Shown: positions 56,101-64,000 of the stretch, one piece after another
Position numbering within the stretch: the stretch's first letter is position 1
How the letters are laid out: the number at the start of each line of letters is the position of its first letter
Origin: Malachius bipustulatus
Lineage: Eukaryota > Arthropoda > Insecta > Coleoptera > Melyridae
Length of the DNA: 64,000 nt
Reading direction: 5' to 3'
NCBI GenBank assembly: GCA_910589415.1
Contig: OU342630.1
Span: forward strand, 14,479,867 to 14,543,866
The notes under the pieces: model-generated
Seen by the model: only the letters and a program-made list of their open reading frames with translations
Databases searched by the model: none
What the model was told of the DNA's origin: nothing
Translations under genes and position numbers: made by a program

Positions 56101-56420
56101 CGACTAACAGCCTATATTATAAAAGCTGGTTAACGGAGATAACTAGGAGTTAGTACCTATCTGCCGGTTAAAAAAGCAACAGGTGTATTATAAAGCTTTT
56201 TTCAGCTCTCAAGGTTAACTTTTTAAATGCCAGATAACTTTAACTCGCAGTTTGCTTGGTTAACCTCACTTTTACCTTTACATAAACCTTACTTTTCGGT
56301 TTTATAAAGGTATTCTTAGCTTGGTTACGTTAAAGTAGTCGGTTAGCTTTGCCTATCTGGCTGATAAAGTTAACTGGCAGATTTCTGCTGGTTAAACTGG
56401 CAAAACTGTCATATTTTTTT
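56101..56420. repeat. GGTTAAC-rich ~300-bp segment
   Basis: The words GGTTAAC, AAGTTAAC, TTAACC and GCTGGTTAA recur at least ten times in both orientations. The ends 'aaaagctggttaacggagataact' and 'gctggttaaactgg' suggest inverted termini. It is probably an internal-repeat-rich MITE; the superfamily is unknown. Confidence 0.4.
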
Positions 56421-58179
56421 GTTGAATATCAAAGTAATTCTTATTAAGTAGATCTTAGTTTACATAGGTATACCTCCTCCCTAAATGATAAAATTGTGAG
56501 TGTGAGTTTTCTAATAAAGCAATAATTTCAATATTAACTTGCAAAGTAACTTTTAATAAGTGCATAATAAATTAAATTAAATAGTTAAATTAAAAAAATT
56601 CTGGCCTTGAATTTGGTGAGATAAAAAATGCCAAAGTTAACATTTTACTATCTTTGTTTTTCGATATTTTTCGTTAAAAAAAAAACACTATCGAACTGTC
56701 AAAACAGAATCAGTAAGGTTATAGCCATCTGACATTTTATTTTTTACGAGGGGCACACAAATCATATAAAATTAAAAAGTACAATACCAAATACCAGCAG
56801 TTATCATGTTAAACGTTGCCAAATTTATTGCGCAATATTTTGCTTATATTTTTTTAAAAATTAAGCTCAGGATTTGTTTATTATTATTATTTTCCCGCAC
56901 TCTACTGAGTGTCCCTTACAATGTACTAAAGAGCTTATCCGTCATTTTCTTAACACCCTGTAGATAGGTACATTTTATAAACCCCTCTCTCCATATGGAC
57001 CAAAAAATTATCATTCGAACTGAACGTGAACGTTGTAGGTATTCTTCGATGTCCCATAATGTGGAATAAAAATCAACTCTCGTAAATAACTAGTTACTGA
57101 CTACTGCTGTCAAACCATGCAGGTCCGGTTTACTTATGTTATGTAGGTAGGTACTTCATTTTTTACCTCGAAGTATGAGTCCTGCTCTGAAACGGAAAGC
57201 GACCGTCACTGGGACACTGTTCTCGGACACTGGAGTAGTTGCGCGGACGCAGAGCCCTGACCGTCCCTCTCTCATGACATTACCAATTATTATTTCCTCT
57301 ATTTCCTCTATTTCCTCAAAATTGCGCTTACGCTATGACTACCTAACTACTGATAATTTTTCAATAGTGCGTTCAAGATTTACAATTTGCACATAATTAT
57401 GTACGAGAAAATATAAAAAAAAATTACACCCGCAGGGATAGCAAAAAAGGCAGACAAGGAATTTTTTCCACATCCGAGTGACGCACTCTGAAAGACAAAC
57501 AAAAGAGCTTTATCTCATCGGCTTTCCTAAATATCATAAAGATTTATAAATAAATTATTGTGAAAAGTGACTGAACAACATTATATTCACGGAGGGTCTC
57601 ATACGTATAGGACTACGAACTAGGGCGGCGGCGGGTCTCGATGTAGACCTTTACATAAAATAGCCTGGTATTCCAACAATTCGGTTACTAGGACACAGTA
57701 TCTTTAATGAACGCCATATTTCTCATAAAATTTGAACAACGTATAGGTCGAGTGCGGGATCATAAACTCGCCAGCGCCAGATCTGCAAGTACAATGAAGG
57801 GAAGGCTTTCTAGTTATAAATCAATGTAATGAAGTTACCTACAGAAGAAAAACCTGTTATGCTGCCTGAATAATGATATATGGAGAAATTAGGAGAAATT
57901 ATGAGACCGCATAAAGTGCTTTATGTGGGAGAGATTGCTATTTTCTGGTGCTCCTTTGATATTAATTATTAGAGTAAATACTTAATTCTTCTTATACATG
58001 ACAAGCGGCACAGCAGGTCTACGCATGTAATCCTCAGAAATAGCTTTATGAGGCGTCCATTCGTTACACATTCGACATTTGATCCTTAGATTAGAATAAT
58101 AATTAAATGATAATAATATAATAATCATGTAGGAACATTATAAAAATGAGAGATCCGTATTCTTGGCATTGTTTAACCT
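56421..58179. other. Mostly unique DNA with one GC-rich patch
   Basis: No element is delimited here. A 105-bp patch, 57174-57278, is much richer in GC and CpG than its surroundings and, on the minus strand, stays open from an ATG (57278) to a possible donor (CGAG|GTAAAAA near 57174). It might be a first exon or promoter-proximal region, but no domain is recognised. The (TTTCCTCTA)n-like stretch at 57293-57318 adjoins it. Confidence 0.3.
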
Positions 58180-58183
58180 TTAA

Positions 58184-58740
58184 CTACTCGCGCTGGTGTA
58201 TTTTGTACACCACTATAACTATGGTGGCGGCCATTTTTGCTTTATACTTCAAGCGCACTCGGGGTGGCTATCTAACCTATTGGTGAAGTGTTGTTTACAC
58301 GCACTGTCAGTGCCAGTGTGAAGAACCACCAACAAAAATACGAAAAAGGTGCTTTTGTTGCGGAAGACAGAAAAATTGGGTATGACCACCATGTCGTGTC
58401 ATACATGTGGGAGACCTGTATGCAAAGAACATGCAACTATACTGTCAGTACTTGTTCGAAGTGCACTATCAACGATGATGAAACAATGAGTGAAAGCGAG
58501 TAGTCACTTAAAAAAACGTTTTTTTTTTTGGTGCAATTTTCTGCTTTTTTAAGAATTTTTTTTGTTTCATACTTTTGCATTTAAGTTTTTTATTCAATAT
58601 TTGTATGGCAAATATTTCTTAACATTATTTACGTTATTTGTTTTACTTATATTAAAACTGGTTGTTTTATGGTGGTTTTTAGACCTGGTGTACAAAATAC
58701 ACCACGCGAATAGTTATGTTGTATTTCAGGGCGCGCGTAG
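58184..58740 (+). mobile_element. 557-bp deleted piggyBac-type element with TTAA flanks
   Basis: The outer ends CTACTCGCGC and GCGCGCGTAG are inverted, flanked by TTAA at 58180-58183 and 58741-58744. An inner inverted repeat GGTGTATTTTGTACACC / GGTGTACAAAATACACC lies near each end. Inside is a decayed cysteine-rich piggyBac C-terminus. Most of the transposase is deleted. Confidence 0.85.
58320..58480 (+). pseudogene. piggyBac transposase C-terminal cysteine-rich domain remnant
   Basis: Two frames are needed: KRCFCCGRQKN, then after a stop and frame change MSCHTCGRPVCKEHATI. The CxxC...CxxC and VCKEH arrangement is the piggyBac zinc-binding tail. No catalytic DDD region remains. Confidence 0.7.
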
Positions 58741-58744
58741 TTAA

Positions 58745-59180
58745 GGGTTAAAAATTTCCATATGAACCATACTATAGATAGGGATATGTAAGTTGTTTTC
58801 TGATATCTTGAGCCTTTTTCGTGGCAAAAGGTTTTAAAGTTGGAAAATAGCTATTTTCACTTGTTTCTAACTCATAGCCTACTCAATTTAAACTGCAACT
58901 ATAATAAGGCACCATTGGTAAAAATAAATACCATATACCATATGCTAAAAATACAATGGTATATGGGGTGTCCCATTTAAAAAAAAATAAAGATGGCACT
59001 TCCTTTCGCCATTTTTAACTGTGCCGCCATCTTGGTAATATTTCATTTTGACTCGTTATTATGTATGTTGCCTAAGGTCCAAATTTCAGATTTCTAGATC
59101 AACTGGAAGTTGAACTTTTTCTAATGGGCCCGATAAAAGAATCACGTAGTCAACCTCAAGCTACGAAAAATGAACCTTGA
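58745..59180. repeat. Right half of the 44741-type palindrome
   Basis: The sequence from 58775 ('atagggatatgtaag') to about 59137 ('gaactttttctaatg') follows 45220-45565 closely, but no left half is present. The outer CACCCTG end is missing or mutated. Confidence 0.65.
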
Positions 59181-60255
59181 GACTTGATCAGACCTATTTA
59201 ATGGGGAAAGTTTTAGGGGAAACTTTATGCATTCGATAACCGGTTTCAGATTTACGATCGGTCAATTGGTTTCGGAAATATCGGCTAAAAACCGAAAATG
59301 GTGGATTTTGTTTTTCGCAAGTAAGTCCGAAACGGTTAATTTGACAACTGTCAAAATGTGACATTATCGGAACACTTTTTTAAGACGAATAAGATAGCGT
59401 ATATGACAGGTCCCAATCGTCTTTTGTTATTCCGCAACCCACCTCAACTTTCGTTTTTCTTATAACCGCCATGTTGGATTTTTCTCTTTTTGAACTCAAT
59501 TTATTTTTCTGATTACTACACTACGAGTTATATTTTTTTTAATCCAATATGGCGTCAATAAGAAGAAAAGATAAGAACTAACGATTTTCCGCCATCTTAA
59601 AATGCCAGAGACTTGAAAAGTGTCCTAATAATTAAGACGGCGAAATATCGATAGTTCAGTTATCTTTTTTTCTAATGGTCGTCATATTGGATTTCTTATA
59701 ACTCGTAGTATTATACATCTTGTTGATCAGAAAACTAAATTGCGTTTCCCCATTTAACCGTAACCTTTGCTGTAAGTGTAATAGGAGCCGAGATCCCTGT
59801 ATAGAGACGCGAATCTGGGACACATTGTATACATTTTTTTTTGACAATACAACAATATTTTGAGAGCAAACGGCCATGAGAAACTATCCCCATACCACTA
59901 TCAATATTAGCTATGGCCTATTGAAATGGCCTGACGGTTTCCTAAGAACTATTATTATAATAAACACCATAAAGTTGCAGTTACCATCTGACCGCAACGT
60001 TACGATATTTTGGCAACAGGGGCTCTCTATTACTCGAATATGTGGAGAAATTACTGCAGATATAGACACAGTTATTACACGGAACGATTAGAAATTTCAC
60101 TTGTATATTATTTTACGGCCGAATAATCTGGCTCAATTTGGATGAATATAGCGTTCATGTCCCTAAAATTGATTCTGAATTGAACAACATCATGCGAGTT
60201 ATGGTAACTGTATTAGGTGAACTCCAACACCTTGGCTGCCCATAATTTCAGACAT
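59181..60255. other. Repeat-rich DNA without a gene
   Basis: The 'cttataaccgccatgttgg' / 'ccaatatggcgtcaataag' pair near 59460 and 59545 is a short inverted repeat. The plus-strand frame at 59876-60091 is open for 71 codons with no recognisable domain. Confidence 0.35.
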
Positions 60256-62030
60256 TAATATTGATATTGATATTGATATTGAGGGTGTCAGATGCGCTGC
60301 GACCTATTACAGATCTATTGTGCCCCCTCTTCTCTGCTTCTTTGGAGTATATTCCCTTCATTGAAGCAGCCTCTCCAACTCCGCTTCCCTTAGGAATTTC
60401 AGGATTTGAAGGGGATCAAGGCCGGGCAGAGCCCCCCCGTTGAGCTGGTGTTGGCCCAGAACATCGTTTCTTTCACGTTCTAGTGCTTCGCAGTTCATCA
60501 ATAGGTGACGAGGCGTCTCGTTTTCTTCCCTGCAGAGTCTGCAAACGCTATCTTTTTCTATACCAAGTTTCCTCAGGTGTTCATTGAGCTTGCAATGACC
60601 TGTTAGGAATCCTGTTAGCATTCTGAGACTTCCTTTGTTGAGGGTCAGGAGTTTCCTTGACCTTTCTCGGTTAAAGTTCCCGAGGAGCTCCTTGGATTGT
60701 CTCAATCCTGAGAGGTTATTCCAATGGATTTCTATCAGTTTTTCTTTTTCTTTCCGAAGTTCTGCCTTGAAGAACGTGTCTTCAAGGCTACAGAATGGTT
60801 CTGGTCCTATAAAGGATGTCGATGCTCCTTTTCTTGCCAATGAGTGGGCACGTTCGTTTCCCTCAATCCCAGTGTGTCCTGGTATCCATTTGAGGTGAAT
60901 TTTGTCCTCTCTGCCTAGTTTATTGAGTTTTTGTAGGCAGTTCGATGCCATTTTTGAGGCTGATGATAGTAGAGCTCAGCGTCTTTATGGCTGCTTGACT
61001 GTCTGTCAGTATTGCTATTTCCCTATTTTTATAGTTTCTGTCGAGGTTTATTTGGGCGCATGCTTCTATTGCGTACAGTTCGGCTTGAAGTATGCTTGGG
61101 GATGTTCCCATCGACTCGGAGTAGTTGGTGCCTGGCCCATATACTCCTGCCCCAGTTCCCTCGATGGCCTTTGAGCCGTCTGTGTACCATCTTATTGTAC
61201 CTTCTTTGAAAGTGTGAATGGATGTGTTGCTCCATTCTTCTTTCGTAGACAGTTCCACGATGAAGTTTCTCTTGAAGCTGAATTTCTTGACAGTTTTATC
61301 TTTTGGCATTATCAGGAGGTTTTTACAGATGTTCAGGGGTTGATTTTCCTCGGTCCGTAGTCCCCCCCCCCCTGATCCCCATTCTTGACGTTCTGAGTTG
61401 AGCCTCTGCGGCACTTCTCTCAATCACTAAGTGCAGTGGTGTGAGATCTAAAATTACTTCCAACGCTGCTGTTGGGCATGTTCTCATTGCTCCTGTGATG
61501 CAGAGGCATGCAAGTCTCTGGATCTTTTCGGGTGTTTTCCTCGCTGTTATTAGCTTGGTCCTGTTGTACCAGACGACCGCTCCGTATGTGATGATGGGTC
61601 TCACTAGCATGGTGTACATCCAGCGTAAAATGGATGGGTTGCAACCCCATGCATTCCCCGCCATTCTCCTCCACACCATGAGTACGGATGTGGCCTTACT
61701 TACTGTTGCACTCAAGTGCTTGTTCCACATTAGCTTCTTATCCAGTGTTACTTCCAGATATTTTACTTCTTCCTTCCATTCTAGCTCGACTCCATTTAAG
61801 TCGATGGTTTTGAGGTTTGGAAGCTTGTTTTTTCTTGTGAATGGTATCAGTGTAGTTTTTATAGGATTGATGTTGAGTCCTATTTCCTGGCACCATTTCA
61901 AGGTTATCTTTAACCCCCTCTGTAGTATGTCGCAGAGTGTTCCTTCTAATTTTCCTCTGGTCATGATGACGATGTCATCGGCATACCCGATGCAGGTAAT
62001 GCCGTATTTGTTGGCAGAGCTGAGTTCGAT
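60256..62030 (-). mobile_element. 5'-truncated non-LTR retrotransposon with RNase H (R1/LOA/I-like)
   Basis: Minus strand, from the reverse-transcriptase YADD box (near 62000) through the thumb region, an RNase H domain and a C-terminal CCHC knuckle, to a 3' UTR and a (CAATAT)n-type tail at 60257-60283 (GATATT repeats on the plus strand). The 5' truncation lies just upstream of the palm. The RNase H and C-terminal zinc knuckle separate it from the CR1/Jockey fragments elsewhere in the window. Confidence 0.85.
60358..62030 (-). pseudogene. RT C-terminus, RNase H and zinc knuckle of the R1/LOA-like element, frameshifted
   Basis: The first piece (to 61323) has ITCIGYADDIVIM, KTTLIPFTRKNK, VKYLEVTLDKKLMWNKH and AVVWYNR. 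The second frame (61423-60920) has the RNase H start IRWYTDGSKAIEGTGAG, LQAELYAIEAC and LTDSQAAIKTL. The third frame (60951-60358) has LKWIPGHTGIEGNERAHSLA and the C-terminal knuckle CRLCREENETPRHLLMNC. Frame changes near 61370 (inside a poly-C run) and near 60930 break the gene. The RNase H acidic residues (D, E, D) and the HTGIEGNE..A box are visible. Confidence 0.88.
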
Positions 62031-62529
62031 CTCTCGAACCCCCGACTCATTCGTCAGGAAACAGCGGGCATTTCTCAGAGTTTTACTACTGCATAGATAT
62101 CAGCACTCTACGCCGCCTCCAAGACCCGTGACCAACCTTTAACCGTTTTCATTGTCAAAGTTTAAAAAACTAAAAGAGTTTTTGGTTATAACTTGTGTAA
62201 ATTTGTACTGATTTTGATGAAACTTGACATGAACAATAAACAAAGCTCTTTCAGGATCTACGCCCCCGTTCCCTCCCTATATTTTACGTCATTAACTTCA
62301 TTACAAATGACAACACGTTATTAAATAGCCCATGCAATTTAAAACAAAAAAGTGTTCTTTGTTTTTTTTTTCAAACGGCGTACTGTTTTTGAGATATTTG
62401 AAGTTTCCTCAGGCAATGTCACTAATTATTATGAATAACATTATGCATAAAAAATCATCAGATTACTTTCAATGAACTCAATAATTTTGCAATGTAAATT
62501 GCCCATCATTATCTGAGATGACTTCAAAT

Positions 62530-63390
62530 CAGAGCTGGGCACGAGTACTGAAAAGAGTACTCGTAAATAATTCGAGTACGAGTATGTACTTGGAAAATGT
62601 TCTCGTAAGTATTTACTCGTAAGTATTTTGGCACAAACAGGTGGACGAGTACGAGTAATACTCGTGAAAACACGAGTAACAAGTATGAGTAGTTTTATTC
62701 GTGTCGTGCGCATGATCCATCATGATACCAATAAATACCAAGGCGCAACCAGCCTATGACGTCAGGCTTGTGATAGCTAAATACGAGTGAGAGCATAGGT
62801 ATATCCGTTCCGTAGATCGTATCATATTCTAATGTAACCAGTGCCGACTCCTGTGATAATGGCGCCCTGTTCGAGAGTGCTTCATGACGCCCGATGCACG
62901 GATGCACCCAGTGGCGAAGTTAGGCTTTCATTTAGGGGGGGGGGGGGGAGGTAAGGGAAAAAGCAATATTTTAATAGCAATAATATTTAATCTTCAACAT
63001 AAATTCAAATGCTTTGAATTTGAAAGAATTTTTTCAATGAAAGAAATTTTATTGTAAAGAAATTAATAACTTCTTACATAGCGCATATTTGATATGTTAT
63101 ATAAAAATATGTAATATAAAATGCGGCATTACTAGTGACAGTGACAGTGCAATTGCGCAGGACGGTGAACTCGTTCTTAGATCGGTTCCCTGCTGACGGC
63201 ATGACGTCATTACTATCCGTAAAAATATCCGTATTTCACGAGTAAAATTTCTCGAGTAGTTGTAATTGTACTTATCCGTACGAGTAGTAAGTATTTTGGA
63301 TGGAAAGTACTTGTGAGTAAAAAATTACGAGTTGTTTTTTTACTCGTAACAAAAATACGAGTAAAGTACTCGAGTACATGGCCAGTTCTG
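62530..63390. mobile_element. 861-bp non-autonomous hAT element with 8-bp TSD
   Basis: Ends CAGAGCTGGGCACGAGTACT and its imperfect inverse (AGTACATGGCCAGTTCTG) are flanked by the 8-bp duplication CTTCAAAT (62522-62529 and 63391-63398). Both subterminal regions carry many copies of GAGTA / TACTCG in both orientations. A poly-G run (about 14 bases) lies near 62935. No transposase. Confidence 0.9.
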
Positions 63391-63494
63391 CTTCAAATAT
63401 CTCAAAAACAGTGCGTCGTGTAAAAAAAATAAATAGATAAAATTTTTTTGTTCTAAAATGCATGTGTTATTGAATAATGTATTTTTATTAACGA

Positions 63495-63552
63495 CAGTGG
63501 CGTAGAAGATGGGGAGATCATGGACTGCTAATCCCAAAAATCTATGCCACTG
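63495..63552. mobile_element. 58-bp micro-MITE with CAGTGGCGTAGA ends
   Basis: The ends CAGTGGCGTAGA and TCTATGCCACTG form inverted repeats around a ~34-bp core. The terminus type is common in non-autonomous hAT elements. I see no clear 8-bp duplication. Confidence 0.6.
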
Positions 63553-63690
63553 GAGACAACTGCAAAACCTGCAATCTGCAATAGATAAATTAGGAGGCTT
63601 TGTTTGTTTATTTTGCTCATGACAAGTTTCGTTAAAATCGGATCAAATTTACACGAGTGATAACAAAAAAAATGTTATATGTATTTTTTT

Positions 63691-64000
63691 TAACTTTGAC
63701 ACCATGTATCTTTCAAACGAAATGTCAACAATAATAAAAATGTGATAATGAGTCCTATAGTGAAAATTTTGTTTAATTTTTGATCATGTTTTGTGTTAAA
63801 AGGTTAGACCTAATAAACGACTATTATATTAACCCAATTTATCGGCAGCAATGGCAATGTCAGTTTCAACATTTTGAAATAGTTCATTTTTGTGATCATA
63901 AAATCAATGACGTAGTAGTTGAGATAGTTTTGAAATGTAATTGAAACCGCTGCAACAAGAAAAAGCGCCTCAGATGTAAGCAAATAGGAAAACATGGGCT
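63691..64000. other. AT-rich DNA to the window edge, no recognisable feature
   Basis: No element ends or domains were identified. The minus frame at 63810-63995 is short and hydrophobic by composition only. Confidence 0.35.

Larger units (their letters stand above)
62031..63690. repeat. Palindromic element carrying a nested hAT insertion and a micro-MITE
   Basis: The left arm (about 62165-62420: 'ttataacttgtgtaaatttgtactgatttt', 'caaacggcgtactgtttttgagatatttgaag') and right arm (about 63391-63680) are inverted copies. The hAT element at 62530-63390 occupies the loop side. No ORF belongs to it. Confidence 0.6.

Noticed and set aside
57175..57396. 73-codon plus-strand frame
   Set aside because: It is the antisense of the CpG-rich patch and has no domain; the minus strand is only slightly more plausible.
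61441..62142. 233-codon plus-strand frame
   Set aside because: It is antisense to the R1/LOA-like reverse transcriptase and shows no domain of its own.
1..64000. CRISPR arrays, tRNA and rRNA genes, bacterial operons
   Set aside because: No regularly spaced identical repeats, cloverleaf with A/B boxes, or rRNA-like conserved blocks were found, and the gene content is insect.

Overview
The window looks like nuclear DNA of an insect with a large, AT-rich, repeat-laden genome. A beetle or another holometabolous insect fits, but I cannot fix the order from sequence alone. The evidence is two exons of a hikaru genki (hig)-like secreted synaptic protein, a 27 kDa hemolymph glycoprotein (DUF1397 family) gene, and a dense set of insect-type mobile elements: Gypsy, Copia, several non-LTR clades, Tc1/mariner-type palindromic elements, hAT, piggyBac and foldback DNA. 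I see no prokaryotic signatures, CRISPR array, tRNA or rRNA.

Host genes. On the minus strand, a sushi/CCP exon (39437-39599) and an Ig-domain exon (1997-2170) have consensus splice sites and compatible phase-1 junctions. They appear to be consecutive hig exons separated by an intron of about 37 kb (2171-39436). A further open, phase-compatible stretch (41765-41929) may be the exon before them, but its donor is weak. A complete, uninterrupted 239-codon minus-strand gene (46989-47708) encodes a secreted 12-cysteine hemolymph protein and has a poly(A) signal. Nothing else looks like host coding sequence.

Layout. 1-9.5 kb: a palindromic element next to the Ig exon and several elements with terminal inverted repeats. 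9.5-13.9 kb: a 406-bp repeat present twice, a deleted DDE transposon and a truncated Copia element. 14.9-21.6 kb: a palindromic element carrying the 3' end of an unnamed retrotransposon, a decayed non-LTR fragment, and a larger copy of the unnamed element split by a CR1/Jockey-type element with an intact 811-codon ORF. 23.2-27.5 kb: a small MITE and a frameshifted non-LTR element. 27.8-34.5 kb: a very young Gypsy element inside a decayed reverse transcriptase, then a 1-kb foldback element. 35.5-37.7 kb: a DNA element with ~400-bp inverted repeats and a CXC-domain ORF remnant. 40.6-45.6 kb: a piggyBac-type element, a hairpin MITE, a non-LTR tail and a large palindrome. 48-59 kb: more palindromic families and a piggyBac remnant. 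60.2-63.7 kb: an R1/LOA-like fragment and a hAT element with its 8-bp target duplication, nested in another palindrome.

The dominant theme is nested transposon history inside or beside a neural gene. The most unusual items are a family of Tc1/mariner-like palindromes carrying CAGGGTG ends at both termini and again in a hairpin at the centre, the CXC-domain transposon, the foldback element with internal sub-repeats, and the Gypsy element whose nucleocapsid fingers lie in the pol frame.
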